From Dyadobacter sp. CY312 (GTDB taxonomy: Bacteria; Bacteroidota; Bacteroidia; Cytophagales; Spirosomataceae), in the NCBI RefSeq assembly GCF_021390535.1, contig NZ_JAJUXG010000001.1, forward strand, positions 806,001 through 870,000: 64,000 nucleotides of DNA, read 5' to 3'. Position numbers and translations under genes: made by a program. Numbering within the stretch: position 1 is the stretch's first letter; each line of letters opens with the position of its first letter. Shown here one piece after another: positions 38,001 to 47,206 of this stretch. A model generated the notes under the pieces. That model was not told the origin of the DNA. It saw only the letters and a list, made by a program, of their open reading frames with translations, and made no database searches.

Positions 38001-39446
38001 CGCTTCATTGTGCGGGATACCGGCATTGGAGTGAGAGAAGAGAAACAGGCGAAAATATTTGATGCGTTTTTGCAGGAAGATGGCTCTACAACAAAAAAAT
38101 ACGGAGGTACCGGGCTTGGTCTCACAATTTCTAACAAATTGCTTGCCATGATGGGAAGCTACCTGCAGCTGAATAGTATTCATGGTGTTGGTAGCACATT
38201 CTTTTTCGACCTCGTGATGCAATCGGAACCCGGAGAGCCCATTTTGTGGGAAAATGTTGAATCCATCAAGAAAGTTTTGATTGTAGATGACAATGAAAAC
38301 AACCGGCTCATTGTTGAAAAAATGCTTCAATTACTCAAAATCGAATCGGACCAGGTCAGGAATGGATTTGAAGCACTCGAAGCGCTGGACACCGCGGTTC
38401 AGTATGATGCTGTGTTGATGGATTATCACATGCCTTACATGGATGGTCTGGAAACGATCCGTAAGATCAGAAGCACATATCCTGGCCACACCGACGACCT
38501 TCCTATTGTACTCCTCAACAGTTCAGCGGATGATGCAACGGTCATCAAGGGATGCGAAGAGCTAAAAGTGAATTACCGGCTCATGAAACCAATTAAGCTC
38601 AATGACGTCTTTTTATGTTTGTCTCGATTATCTCAAAGAGAAAGTATTGAAATTCAGAAGCATACTGACGAACTCACCGAGATAAACACAAACTCTCTGA
38701 CCGTTCTAATTGCAGAAGACAATCCGGTTAATATGTTCCTGGCAAAAACAATCATAGGCAAAATAGCTCCCAAGGCCAACATCCTTGAAGCTGCAAATGG
38801 TCTGGAAGCAGTGGAAATATGTAAAAAGCAGATTCCCGATCTGATTTTCATGGATCTGCAAATGCCTGAAATGAATGGATATGAAGCCACTTTTGCTATC
38901 AGGAAATTAATGAAAGATCACCACATCCCTATTGTGGCTCTTACCGCCGGAAACGTAAAAGGAGAAAGAGATAAATGCCTGGAAGCCGGCATGGACGATT
39001 TTATCTCCAAACCCTTTGTTGAAGACTCTATCCGGACAGTTATAAGCAAATTTGCCACCACCGCTGACCTAGCGAGACAGGATTTGTTTCAACCCGATTT
39101 GGTTTCTCAAAATGCCCATTTCGACATTGAGAAGTTAAAGAGCACTTATATGTACGATCAGGAGTTTATAGCTGAGTTTCTGGCGCTCACACGAGAGTCT
39201 CTTGCCAAGAGCCTTTCAGATTTGAAACTGCAGTATGAATCCAAAGACCTGATAGCAATTAAATCCACTGCCCACCGTCTGAAAGGGGCATCTGCGTCAG
39301 CATTTTTAACGACAGTAACCTCAATAGCTCAGGAATTAGAGCATCTTGATACATTTGATTCCATTCTGGTTCATGAACTGCTAACACAACTGGAAAAAGA
39401 GGTAGCGCTGGTGCTTCCGGTAATTATGGAGTTGGAAAAAATGTAA
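35082..39446 (+). CDS. Soluble hybrid sensor kinase: GAF-PAS(multiple)-HK-REC-REC-HPT
   Basis: 1454 residues from ATG 35082 (a TTG at 35046 would add 12 residues). An N-terminal GAF-type domain (residues 10-165) is followed by about five PAS/PAC units (from 174 on, each ending in GRDITE-, VDVTE-, QDIDE-, TDLSA- or TQDITE-type sequence). The histidine kinase has His827 in ANMSHEIRTPLNG, and N, G1, F and G2 boxes (LINLLSNAAKF, DTGIGV, GGTGLGL). Two receivers follow, with Asp1114 (VLMDYHMP) and Asp1258 (IFMDLQMP), then an HPT domain with His1398 (AHRLKGAS). No signal peptide or membrane helix is seen, so it should act in the cytosol as a complete His-Asp-His relay. Ligand unknown. Confidence 0.93.
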   Translation: MNFTPLPDNEAKRLEALHSYQILDTNHEKDFDRLTELASIICGVPMSMVSLIDESRQWFKSGYGLDLQETSRDLAFCRFTIMDDRLLEVEDATLDARFESNAYVTDEPFVRFYAGYPLIDPNGYALGTICVFGNEAKKLNDGQKQALKLLAEQAMSLIVDQRKREERKNFDRLFNLSNDLICIAGTDGFFKKINPAFSEVLGWDKDYILSRHFLDLVHPDDAEKTTSDLSALVNGKLTLNTVHRIRHRDGHYVYIQWVTTPEQSTGNLFCIGRDITEEKVKEEKLKLSEDNFRSFFENSQGLMCTHDMRANFLTVNTAGATLLGYTKQEVLKMSLFDLIPEKHHLTLVKYLEDIQTNGIASGLMTTRHKNGSYRIWSYHNILIKNEHGENYVVGNSVDVTESQKLAKNLEQVQRIVVQTSQMARVGGWEVDLVNNQVYWSEITRQIHEVERDFMPDLETAMGFYRKKESYHKISEAITHAISTGKSFDLELELTTASGKQKWIRTIGHAESDAGIGKKLYGMFQDIDEKKRAELEIVNSKKLLDDVLNAASEVSIIATDVDGLITVFNRGAEKLLGYSSAEMIGKYKPDHLHLSEELELRSAQLSAQFGYPIEGFRIFVHIAELQTSEVREWTYCSKDGNLVPVTLVVTTIRDYNDKITGYLGVATDLSARKKAEKELFNERARLLAFVEHAPAAVAMLDKDIRYLAVSRKWLEEYKLDGQDIIAASHYEVFPNIGEDWKSIHQRCLNGEIITSNEQRWRPIGWSSDQYLKWEVRPWFQFDGSVGGIMMFTQDITETTLRREELKQAKLQSEQASIAKSEFLANMSHEIRTPLNGIIGFTDLVLKTKMTDTQKQYLGIVNQSANALLSIINDILDFSKIEAGKLELDIDKCDIYDITSQSADIISFPIQNKGLEMLLNIPPNLPRFVWVDDIRLKQVLINLLSNAAKFTETGEIELKIEILEYDPEFSDLIKCRFIVRDTGIGVREEKQAKIFDAFLQEDGSTTKKYGGTGLGLTISNKLLAMMGSYLQLNSIHGVGSTFFFDLVMQSEPGEPILWENVESIKKVLIVDDNENNRLIVEKMLQLLKIESDQVRNGFEALEALDTAVQYDAVLMDYHMPYMDGLETIRKIRSTYPGHTDDLPIVLLNSSADDATVIKGCEELKVNYRLMKPIKLNDVFLCLSRLSQRESIEIQKHTDELTEINTNSLTVLIAEDNPVNMFLAKTIIGKIAPKANILEAANGLEAVEICKKQIPDLIFMDLQMPEMNGYEATFAIRKLMKDHHIPIVALTAGNVKGERDKCLEAGMDDFISKPFVEDSIRTVISKFATTADLARQDLFQPDLVSQNAHFDIEKLKSTYMYDQEFIAEFLALTRESLAKSLSDLKLQYESKDLIAIKSTAHRLKGASASAFLTTVTSIAQELEHLDTFDSILVHELLTQLEKEVALVLPVIMELEKM

Positions 39447-39493
39447 TGCAGTTGTGCAACAGGTAAGCAGGTACCCACAACTATTATTTGATA

Positions 39494-39532
39494 AAGGCCC
39501 GGAAACAGAATCAGTCCGCTTCCGGGTCCTTT
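39494..39532. terminator. Bidirectional terminator between the hybrid kinase and AI-2E genes
   Basis: AAAGGCCCGGAA and TTCCGGGTCCTTT pair around a 15-base loop, with A's and T's at the ends, serving both converging genes. Confidence 0.75.
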
Positions 39533-39537
39533 GCAGA

Positions 39538-40617
39538 TTAATTCAGGTTTTTCATTTTATCCCGCTGTTCTCTGATACCTTCCGGGGCAGAATTTGGTTT
39601 TTCGTTACCCATCAGAAAAGCGAATGATCTTGTCTCTTTGAAATGATGAAAAGATACTCTTAAAATGCCTGATATGGGAATTGCTATTACAGCTCCGGCA
39701 ACGCCCCAAAGTAGCCCAAATCCGATTACCGAGGTAATTGTCATGAAAGGATTGAGATCAACTTCCTTGCCAACGACGTAAGGCTGCGTAACGTAATTGT
39801 CGATCATCTGCGCAGCGAACATAACACCCACAACTACTAAAACACTATCAAATCCTCCTGAAACCATTGCCAGCATGGCAGCCAAACTTCCACCGATGGC
39901 ATTGCCTAAATAGGGTATGAAAGAAAATACAGCTGCAATGAGCGCCAATAACGGTGCGTATTTAATTCCCCCGATCATAAAACCGGTTCCGTACAAAATG
40001 GCGAGGATGATCATGGCTTTGAACATTCCCCAAAAATACCCTCCGGAGGTTTTTCTGATTTCTTTAAGAACTTTGCGAACGCGTTCCTGTTCGGACCGAT
40101 CAACATTAAGGAGTATAAATTCTTTAAAACGCTCCCGTTGGGATAAAACCAATACGACGTAAACTATAATGAGAATGACGTTGGCTATACTTGTACCAAC
40201 AGTCCCCAATGCCGCCGGTCCGCCCTTTCCCAGGCTTGCAAGCATTCCCTTGGCCTGTTCCAGTTGTTTGTCAGGATCCACACCAATCTTATCCTGTATA
40301 AATGCCTGAGCGTCTTCGAGCAGACTCAGAGATGTTTTTTCGATCTCGGTCCAATCTTTTGCTATCATTTTGACCTGAATCGTAATAAGGCCTCCCAGGA
40401 AGCACATGAATAAGATCAGAAGTAGTGTGCTGCCAGCTACGGCCCAGCCACGTTTAACGTTTTTGCTCATTAACCAGTCCATCACCGGAACCAGCATCAT
40501 AGAAAGTACAATTGCTATGACAAGAGGAGCAAGAAAAGGTTTACCTAGGTAGAAGCCTACCGGAACGGCTATTAGTAATAAGACCCAGCGAAGTATTTTG
40601 GAAATTTCAGTACTCAT
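39538..40617 (-). CDS. AI-2E-family transporter/permease
   Basis: 359 residues from ATG 40617; the frame is open to a TTG at 40656, whose 13 extra residues overlap an inverted repeat. The product has the family's arrangement: two N-terminal helix pairs (LLLIAVPVGFYLGKPFLAPLVIAIVLSM, GWAVAGSTLLLILFMCFLGGL), a hydrophilic stretch near 100-145, and a C-terminal half with repeated helices and PYLGNAIGGSLAAM, GKEVDLNPFMTI, WGVAGAVIAIPISGIL. The family name comes from the suggested export of autoinducer-2 (TqsA), but most members have unknown cargo, some Na+/H+. It converges on the hybrid kinase gene. Confidence 0.88.
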   Translation of the reverse strand: MSTEISKILRWVLLLIAVPVGFYLGKPFLAPLVIAIVLSMMLVPVMDWLMSKNVKRGWAVAGSTLLLILFMCFLGGLITIQVKMIAKDWTEIEKTSLSLLEDAQAFIQDKIGVDPDKQLEQAKGMLASLGKGGPAALGTVGTSIANVILIIVYVVLVLSQRERFKEFILLNVDRSEQERVRKVLKEIRKTSGGYFWGMFKAMIILAILYGTGFMIGGIKYAPLLALIAAVFSFIPYLGNAIGGSLAAMLAMVSGGFDSVLVVVGVMFAAQMIDNYVTQPYVVGKEVDLNPFMTITSVIGFGLLWGVAGAVIAIPISGILRVSFHHFKETRSFAFLMGNEKPNSAPEGIREQRDKMKNLN

Positions 40618-40708
40618 AGGAAATGGTTTTCCAAGGCTTTTAAAAAACCATTCCAATGGGTTGTAATAACAACTGTACTTGTGCTAATAATAGAGATCCT
40701 GCATCATT

Positions 40709-42892
40709 TCACTCTAAAACCAGCCATGTATATCCATTTGCAGGAATATTTATTGATACACTAACCTCGTAGTTTCTGCTTACTTTATACGGCTTTGAAT
40801 GTCCTTCTTTTTCACGAATCTTGACCTGATCGTGCTTGCCTGTGAAGTATACCGGAATGCTGATTTCACGGGTCACGTCTTCCTTTTGGGGATTGTACAA
40901 CATAACCAGCCCCTTTGCTTTCAGAGCCGGGTTCACATGCATAATACCATCCCAGTCACGCCCATCGGCACGGCGCAGGTGAATAATATCCGAATTGAGT
41001 ATATCCCTATACTTTTTATACCAGGTTACCACATTAACCACAGTTTTTCGGGTCGACTCCGTATCGTACAACCTTGGTCCACGGTAACATGCCTGAATTC
41101 CGGCGCCGTAGTATTGCATCATCAGCTGTTCGTAAGCATCCAAATGCTCCGACAACGGTTCCAAAATAGCATCTGCATCTCCTCCCTGATATTTAGTGAG
41201 CGGAACAAATCCCCACACCATCGAGGGAGTTTCAGCCCAGGTTGCATCAAAAATATTCTGCCTGTTCAGTATCTTCTGCTGATCTCTGGAAAGAGAAAAA
41301 TTGACTTCCCGATACCCCAAAGCAATCTTGTTGGTTCCATCCAGAAAGTACCAATCCGGTGCATTTACATATATCCCGTTTTCATTGCACCAGCGGTACA
41401 AGCCCTTTTGCAATTCCATTTGTTTCCACTGAGAATCATGTAGTCCATCATGACCGGGATGACTTGTAGAAGCGCAAACATCACCCGGATACGGCCCATC
41501 GTTTTCGAAGATATTGAACCCGGAATATTTCATAAAGATTTTAAGCTTTTCAAGATACGTGAGTCCCCACTTACTTCCCATGCAAGGCGCATTCCCAAAA
41601 AACGCTCCCCCCGGCTTTCCTGTTTTGGGATCAATTACATCGTCCTCAGCACTAATCTTTCGTGAGCTAAAAAGAGAATAACTTCCGATCTGGATATTTT
41701 TACTATGTGCGTAGTCGGCCAGTGCTTTCCATTTTTCCAGGTTCACGCCAGTGGTGTCTTCCATGTTGCAATGGCTGCCAAAACTTAAAATAAGGGCTTC
41801 GTATCCTGTTGCAGCACACTGGTCAATGGCGGTTTTAACCTCCTGATCATTTTTACTGACAAGATGCATGAATATCGGATTACTGGTAACCCACGGAGCT
41901 ATTGTCCGGTACATTCGGCGTATGGCGAGTCCTTTTCGTTCACGGTCATAAGAATCCTGCAAAAGCTCGTAGGTCCTGACAGATTCCAGAAAATTTCCAC
42001 TTTTCACTTTCACACCAATCGGTATTTTAGGGTGAATTTCCAACAGGCATGGAGTTTGAAAATCATAGTTAACCTGCGATGTATACGTTGGATCAACTTT
42101 CCAGTGTGTAGCCTGGTCGCTGAGCGGATAACGCATCGCATTGTTAAAGGCAAAATTGTTTTCGATGTAAATCCCATTGGGTTTGGCCATTTTCTCTGGG
42201 CTTCCCACCACAGCACTCTCCTCTTCTGTTATAGCCAGAATCTCATTTACAATCTGATCTACAAGTACTTCACCTCCACTGTTATTGTGAACCGTAACCC
42301 ATTTACTCAGCAGCGGCAATCCATCATACAAAGCATAATGTACCTGTACTTCCAGATTCTTTAGTGCTGCAAAATCAGATTTAAAATGAAAGGTTATCCT
42401 TTTCCCGGTGGGCAACTGAGTGTTACCGGTCCACATATTGGTTTTCCAGTTCAGCTGATTTTTCAATTCTGAAACAGAATAGTTTATAAAATGAAAAGCG
42501 CTATCCGAAGCCGTCATTTTATCCACCCATTCAGTCAACAGATAACCATTTTCTTTCTGTCCTGTCAAACCTCCTACCGGATAACTTCTGCCACTAATCA
42601 CAACACGAGCCTCTGGCTGCACCGCACGGATCAGCTCCTGTTTTGTCGTTTGGTTTTTATAACTGATGCACGCAAGATCCGGAGCCACACGAAAACTTCT
42701 CTTTAAGAGACTGTTGTACAAAACGATATCCTTTCCGTCTGCGGACTGGTATATTGCCGCTTTACCTTCAACAGGTTTTACCAACCAGTCAACAGGATTT
42801 TCAGCATCATACGCTTTATTCCATACAGACAGGGATTGAGAGCGCAACGAAAAGGAAGAGAAAATTAAAATTCCAAGGAGAAAAAATTTCAT
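40709..42892 (-). CDS. Secreted glycoside hydrolase, probably alpha-galactosidase-like (clan GH-D type)
   Basis: 727 residues with a signal peptide (KFFLLGILIFSSFSLRSQS). An N-terminal beta-rich region up to about 290 precedes a TIM-barrel-like part with repeated patterns (YEALILSFGSHCNMEDT, GFNIFENDGPYPGDVCAS, IYVNAPDWYFLDGTNKI). It resembles secreted proteins commonly annotated alpha-galactosidase in Bacteroidota, but I cannot place the catalytic acids with certainty, and the GH family is not proven. The C-terminal end is a beta-sandwich (YFTGKHDQVKIREKEG). Single gene; no SusC/D pair is next to it. Likely takes part in polysaccharide breakdown in the periplasm or outside the cell. Confidence 0.7.
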   Translation of the reverse strand: MKFFLLGILIFSSFSLRSQSLSVWNKAYDAENPVDWLVKPVEGKAAIYQSADGKDIVLYNSLLKRSFRVAPDLACISYKNQTTKQELIRAVQPEARVVISGRSYPVGGLTGQKENGYLLTEWVDKMTASDSAFHFINYSVSELKNQLNWKTNMWTGNTQLPTGKRITFHFKSDFAALKNLEVQVHYALYDGLPLLSKWVTVHNNSGGEVLVDQIVNEILAITEEESAVVGSPEKMAKPNGIYIENNFAFNNAMRYPLSDQATHWKVDPTYTSQVNYDFQTPCLLEIHPKIPIGVKVKSGNFLESVRTYELLQDSYDRERKGLAIRRMYRTIAPWVTSNPIFMHLVSKNDQEVKTAIDQCAATGYEALILSFGSHCNMEDTTGVNLEKWKALADYAHSKNIQIGSYSLFSSRKISAEDDVIDPKTGKPGGAFFGNAPCMGSKWGLTYLEKLKIFMKYSGFNIFENDGPYPGDVCASTSHPGHDGLHDSQWKQMELQKGLYRWCNENGIYVNAPDWYFLDGTNKIALGYREVNFSLSRDQQKILNRQNIFDATWAETPSMVWGFVPLTKYQGGDADAILEPLSEHLDAYEQLMMQYYGAGIQACYRGPRLYDTESTRKTVVNVVTWYKKYRDILNSDIIHLRRADGRDWDGIMHVNPALKAKGLVMLYNPQKEDVTREISIPVYFTGKHDQVKIREKEGHSKPYKVSRNYEVSVSINIPANGYTWLVLE

Positions 42893-43044
42893 AAGTGGCT
42901 GGTAGGAAGTATTGTTGGTTTTCTTTAAATGAAAGACGTAGACTGGCAGAATATAATGAAACTACCTAAAAACTGCCGTGGCCTCTCCAACCAATTCATC
43001 GCAATATTGCTCTATCATTTCAGAACACAAAGAGCCTCTACGTT

Positions 43045-43542
43045 ATGAACAAGCTTTACCTATGTTTCCTGCTCATTCTACTTTCATTGGGTTGTAAAAA
43101 GAGCTTTGACCCGGCTAATCCTGATACGGATCAGTTCATATCTCTTGTTAAAAAAGGCAATCATGATCCATATCAATTACCCAGGTTCAATGCTTCACAC
43201 ATTGACAGACTTCTGGAACTAGCCAAAGATACAAGCCACATTGCAGGTTATCCCGGAAACCCAATCTCCTCCAAGTCGTCTTTACCCGCTCCTGACGGTC
43301 GTCGGTATCTGATTTTATCAGAATGTTTGTTATGGACTGTTGAAGGAATCAGAAACGGAAGTGGCTATGGATCTCTCAATCCCCTTCTCATCGTTCCCGG
43401 CGAAATTCCAACAAGCCTACAAGCGAAAGAAATTTTGGAAGTGAGAGAAAAGTACCAGAAATCATGGGAAAGCACAGGGAAGTCTATAACACAATGGAGT
43501 TCCGTAAATCCCCTTCAAAGCACCATCTACAGATGGTTTTAA
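43045..43542 (+). CDS. Small lipoprotein (DUF4943-like)
   Basis: 165 residues with lipoprotein signal ([19 protein letters not shown], acylated Cys17). The mature part contains [50 protein letters not shown] and [17 protein letters not shown]. From memory this pattern resembles the DUF4943 lipoproteins of Bacteroides relatives; this was not checked. Function unknown. The stop overlaps the end of the pseudouridine synthase gene by 4 bp on the other strand. Confidence 0.72.
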   Translation: MNKLYLCFLLILLSLGCKKSFDPANPDTDQFISLVKKGNHDPYQLPRFNASHIDRLLELAKDTSHIAGYPGNPISSKSSLPAPDGRRYLILSECLLWTVEGIRNGSGYGSLNPLLIVPGEIPTSLQAKEILEVREKYQKSWESTGKSITQWSSVNPLQSTIYRWF

Positions 43543-44291
43543 TCTGATAACCCGTCATCTATGACATTTACATAAGAGCCGTCTTCTGTTTTTACAGAAT
43601 CGGCAACAGCATTATTTATGAATTTCATTTCATCGCTGGTAAGGTCACGCCACTTTCCAACCGGAATATTGTCCAGCGTAACATTCATGATCCTGACCCG
43701 CTCTAACTTGGTTACAGAGTAGCCCAGGTACTCACACATGCGGCGGATCTGTCTGTTAAGCCCCTGTGTCAGGATGATTGTGAATACATAATTACTGTCT
43801 TTACGAACAAAGCACTTCTTGGTTACAGTATCTAAAATAGGCACCCCCGCCCCCATTTTCCGAATGAACTCAGGAGTTATAATCCTGTCAACCGTTACTA
43901 CATATTCCTTCTCATGGTTATTCCCCGCCCGCAGAATCTTGTTTACAATATCACCATCACTGGTCAGAAAAATCAGCCCTTCGGAAGGTTTGTCGAGCCG
44001 GCCGATAGGAAAAATACGTTCAGGATGTGAAATGTAATCGATGATGTTTCCCTTTATCTGCCGTTCGGTTGTACAGGTTATTCCAACTGGTTTATTAAAA
44101 GCGATATACACTCCTGCCCTTTTTAAGTTTAAGGATTTACCATTAACTGTGACTTCATCACCTTCACCCGCTTTATCTCCCAAAACTGCCACGCGCCCGT
44201 TGAGTATAACCTTACCTTGCTCCACGAGTTTGTCGGCCTCTCTGCGTGAGCAATAGCCCGTTTCACTTATAAATTTGTTAATTCGGATCAT
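43539..44291 (-). CDS. rluF: 23S rRNA pseudouridine synthase, RluF/RluB-type
   Basis: Makes pseudouridine in 23S rRNA. 250 residues from ATG 44291 (a TTG one codon earlier is possible). The S4 domain ([30 protein letters not shown]) is followed by the synthase domain with the catalytic aspartate in [14 protein letters not shown] near 98-111, and [23 protein letters not shown] near 181-203. Best overall fit is RluF (position 2604), though RluB/RluE-like specificity cannot be excluded. A 20-residue hydrophilic tail follows. Converges on the lipoprotein gene. Confidence 0.9.
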   Translation of the reverse strand: MIRINKFISETGYCSRREADKLVEQGKVILNGRVAVLGDKAGEGDEVTVNGKSLNLKRAGVYIAFNKPVGITCTTERQIKGNIIDYISHPERIFPIGRLDKPSEGLIFLTSDGDIVNKILRAGNNHEKEYVVTVDRIITPEFIRKMGAGVPILDTVTKKCFVRKDSNYVFTIILTQGLNRQIRRMCEYLGYSVTKLERVRIMNVTLDNIPVGKWRDLTSDEMKFINNAVADSVKTEDGSYVNVIDDGLSD

Positions 44292-44448
44292 CAAATCTTA
44301 CTTTTGGAGTTCAAAACACAATTTGGTTCTGAGTTATTTACACCGGCAAATTACCGCTAATCGCAAAAAATGTTGCAGTCTTTTTAAAGATTTAGCTATT
44401 TTCTCCCTTTACCTGCAAGTATAATCTAAATGATTTATTAATAACTCT

Positions 44449-45747
44449 ATGAAAAATCGCTTCCTACTATTACAAGTTTTTCTCTTTTTAGCATTCTCGA
44501 CTGTTTACGCACAGCCGGTCAAACGTTACGTTGATGTAATTGTAGCTGCCGACCACGAGGATTGGACGTACAAAACAGGTGAAAAGGTCCAGTTTACTGT
44601 CTCTGTAATCCGAAATGGCAATTTGGTAAAGAACGTTCCCATTCGCTATGAAATCGGACTTGAAAAGTTAGAGCCCACAATAAAACAGACTAAGACAGCG
44701 ACAGATGGTAAAATTACAATCGATGGAGGAACCATGAAGACACCGGGTTTTCTTCGTTGTGTTGCTTATGCTGTTATAGATGGTGCCGAATACCGCGGAC
44801 TTGCTACGGCAGGCTTTAATCCATTACAAATTCAGCCAACCGTGAGTGATCCGCAAGACTTTGACGCTTTTTGGGCAGCTGCAAAAAAGGAACTCGCGGA
44901 AGTTCCCATGGATGCAAAAATGACTTTGTTACCTGAAAGATGCACCGCAAATGTGAACGTATATCATGTCAATTTGCAAAACAACAGAACGAATGTACGT
45001 GTATACGGAATCCTCACTATGCCTAAGAAAGAGGGAAAATACCCAGCCCTGCTACGCGTTCCCGGAGCTGGTGTACGACCTTACTACGGCGATGTAGCCT
45101 CGGCAGAAAAGGGGATTATCACGCTGGAAATAGGTATTCACGGAGTATCTGTGATTATGGACCCTTCTGTCTACACCGATATGGGGCAGGGTTTGCTCAA
45201 TGGCTATCCGTCCTACAATCTCGATAACCGTGACCGCTTTTATTATAAAAGAGTATACTTGGGATGTGTGAGAGCAAATGATTTTCTGACGAGCCTGCCA
45301 CAATATGACGGACAAAACCTTGCCGTTACCGGAGGAAGCCAGGGTGGCGCGTTATCTATTGTCACTGCCGCGCTGGATCCAAGAGTTAAATGGCTTGGAG
45401 CATTTTATCCTGCGCTGAGTGATGTTACTGGTTACTTACATGGAAGAGCTGGTGGCTGGCCTCATTATTTTGACAAAAACAGCGTTGAATACAACAATAC
45501 CAAGGAAAAGCTGAATACGATCGGATATTACGACGTGGTAAATTTTGCACGACGGGTGAAAGTGCCGGGTTATTACATGTGGGGCTTCAATGATGAAACG
45601 TGTCCGCCAACCTCCATGTATGCTGCATATAATGTTACAACTGCCCCAAAAGAGCTGAAACTTTATCAGGACACGGGACATTGGACTTACGCCGACGAAC
45701 GAGAAATCATGAGCAATTGGCTCAATGACAAGCTTAAAGGGAAGTAA
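44449..45747 (+). CDS. Exported acetylxylan esterase-like CE7-family hydrolase
   Basis: 432 residues with a signal peptide (FLLLQVFLFLAFSTVYAQ). An N-terminal beta-sandwich (about 25-125) precedes an alpha/beta-hydrolase of the AXE1/CE7 family: nucleophile Ser297 in TGGSQGGALS, Asp382 in GFNDETCPPTS and His411 in DTGHW. CE7 enzymes deacetylate xylan oligosaccharides and related acetylated compounds. RxGxR/RGxxx-type CE7 signatures are consistent with LGCVRANDFL. It may work with the glycoside hydrolase 1.5 kb upstream, though they are on opposite strands. Confidence 0.87.
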   Translation: MKNRFLLLQVFLFLAFSTVYAQPVKRYVDVIVAADHEDWTYKTGEKVQFTVSVIRNGNLVKNVPIRYEIGLEKLEPTIKQTKTATDGKITIDGGTMKTPGFLRCVAYAVIDGAEYRGLATAGFNPLQIQPTVSDPQDFDAFWAAAKKELAEVPMDAKMTLLPERCTANVNVYHVNLQNNRTNVRVYGILTMPKKEGKYPALLRVPGAGVRPYYGDVASAEKGIITLEIGIHGVSVIMDPSVYTDMGQGLLNGYPSYNLDNRDRFYYKRVYLGCVRANDFLTSLPQYDGQNLAVTGGSQGGALSIVTAALDPRVKWLGAFYPALSDVTGYLHGRAGGWPHYFDKNSVEYNNTKEKLNTIGYYDVVNFARRVKVPGYYMWGFNDETCPPTSMYAAYNVTTAPKELKLYQDTGHWTYADEREIMSNWLNDKLKGK

Positions 45748-45777
45748 CCCTGCGAACAGAAAGTCGCGGGGATTTTT
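45748..45777 (+). terminator. Terminator after the esterase gene
   Basis: CCCTGCGA (45748-45755) pairs with TCGCGGGG (45764-45771), one G-T wobble, then ATTTTT. Confidence 0.7.
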
Positions 45778-45795
45778 ATCAAACAAAGAGAAAAA

Positions 45796-46617
45796 ATGCT
45801 TTTAGAACAAATTGAAACTGCAAGTCAGTATATAAAGGACAAAACAGGTCAATTCAAACCTGAATTTGGAATTATACTCGGAACAGGACTTGGGGCACTG
45901 GTAAAGGATATTGACATAAGTTTCTCAATTTCATACAGCGACATCCCTGGATTTCCTGTGTCCACGGTCGAGTCTCATTCAGGTAAACTCATTTTTGGAG
46001 AACTGTCCGGGAAAAGGGTAGTTTGCATGCAAGGCAGGTTTCATTACTATGAAGGTTATACCATGCAGCAGGTTGTATTTCCGGTTCGGGTTATGAAGTG
46101 GCTCGGGATTCATACACTATTGGTTTCCAATGCCTGCGGAAGCCTCAACCCCGAATACAAGATTAGCGATCTGATGATCATTAAGGACCATATCAGCCTT
46201 TTCCTGCCTCAGAATCCGCTCACCGGACAGCATTTTCCGGAGTTTGGGGATCGCTTCCCGGACATGAGCGAAGTTTACGATAATATTCTTGTCGAACGAG
46301 CGGCCGACATTGCCAAAGCAAACAGCATTACTACTCATACCGGTGTATATGTCAGTGTAACGGGTCCTCAGCTTGAAACACGTTCGGAATACCGCATATT
46401 GCGGCAGCTTGGCGGGGATGTGGTAGGAATGAGTACGGTCCCGGAGGTTATAGCAGCAAGACAGATGAACATGCGATGCTTCGGTTTGTCTGTCATTACA
46501 GACATTGGAATTCCTGAAACGCTGGAAAAAGCAGAACTGTCAAAAATAATTGCGGCAGCACAGGCGGCGGAACCAGGTATGACTTTGATCATGAAGGAGC
46601 TTCTCACTTACTTGTAG
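45796..46617 (+). CDS. punA: Purine nucleoside phosphorylase
   Basis: Phosphorolysis of (deoxy)guanosine and inosine for purine salvage. 273 residues, trimeric low-molecular-mass type. Motifs: [11 protein letters not shown] (26-36), [31 protein letters not shown] near 56-87, [15 protein letters not shown] near 110, DHISLF and the [22 protein letters not shown] block near 196-216. Starts 18 bp past the upstream terminator and ends just before a two-way hairpin. Confidence 0.95.
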   Translation: MLLEQIETASQYIKDKTGQFKPEFGIILGTGLGALVKDIDISFSISYSDIPGFPVSTVESHSGKLIFGELSGKRVVCMQGRFHYYEGYTMQQVVFPVRVMKWLGIHTLLVSNACGSLNPEYKISDLMIIKDHISLFLPQNPLTGQHFPEFGDRFPDMSEVYDNILVERAADIAKANSITTHTGVYVSVTGPQLETRSEYRILRQLGGDVVGMSTVPEVIAARQMNMRCFGLSVITDIGIPETLEKAELSKIIAAAQAAEPGMTLIMKELLTYL

Positions 46618-46622
46618 CAAAA

Positions 46623-46658
46623 AAATCGGGTGGACGATAATTATCATCCACCCGATTT
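46623..46658. terminator. Bidirectional terminator between punA and a convergent gene
   Basis: AAATCGGGTGGA (46623-46634) and TCCACCCGATTT (46647-46658) form a perfect 12-bp stem with A/T-rich ends, usable on both strands. Confidence 0.85.
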
Positions 46659-46672
46659 AAATTATATCTGCC

Positions 46673-47029
46673 TTAATCGATCTTAATGACCTCAGCAGGA
46701 ATGTTGTATTGCTCAATCATCTCACGTGTAAATCGCACGTGACCTCTCGGTGCCATTAAGTATAGCTTAGCACCTTTCATGCCTGCCAATTCACTTAGAA
46801 GTTTCCACTTGGAAATGCTACCTCTAAGCTGTTCAGTTTTCATAGAAACTTCCAGATAGTGCCTGTTGAACATGTTCACCCCAGTTACGTCTGGTGTGAA
46901 TTTTATATTATCAGCGGCTCTTTCGTAAGATTTCGGGGTTTCATACCCTTCCATATTAGCCTGGATTTCCTTAAAACCATGAGCTTGTGCCCACTTTACA
47001 ACAAGTGGAATGAACGATTCCTTTTCCAT
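46673..47029 (-). CDS. Small conserved-looking protein of unknown function, possible nuclease-like fold
   Basis: 118 residues, no signal or membrane segment. Starts MEKESFIPLVVKWAQAHGFKE. The central part FTPDVTGVNMFNRHYLEVSMKTEQ places a PD, then a Glu and Lys in a beta-strand (EVSMK), which loosely recalls the PD-(D/E)xK nuclease pattern; the spacing between Glu and Lys is not canonical, so this is only a hint. LYLMAPRGHVRFTREMIEQYNIPAEV closes the protein. Separated from punA by a two-way terminator; upstream gap of 177 bp without gene. Confidence 0.7.
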   Translation of the reverse strand: MEKESFIPLVVKWAQAHGFKEIQANMEGYETPKSYERAADNIKFTPDVTGVNMFNRHYLEVSMKTEQLRGSISKWKLLSELAGMKGAKLYLMAPRGHVRFTREMIEQYNIPAEVIKID

Positions 47030-47206
47030 AAATATTAACGAATAATTTTTTACGCTTTAAGCGAGGAACTCAAAAACAACTATCAAACTATGTCTGGCGG
47101 AGAGAATAAATGTATTAGCCGTAAATAGTTCGCCATGTAGTATTTCCTATATAAGGGGTAAAGGTACGTGCTTTTCTCGTACGGAGCAAATTTTGGACTG
47201 AACAGT

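Noticed and set aside
40799-41665. Plus-strand ORFs inside the glycoside hydrolase gene
   Set aside because: Their composition is that of a shadow frame and no family features appear; the minus-strand gene explains the region.
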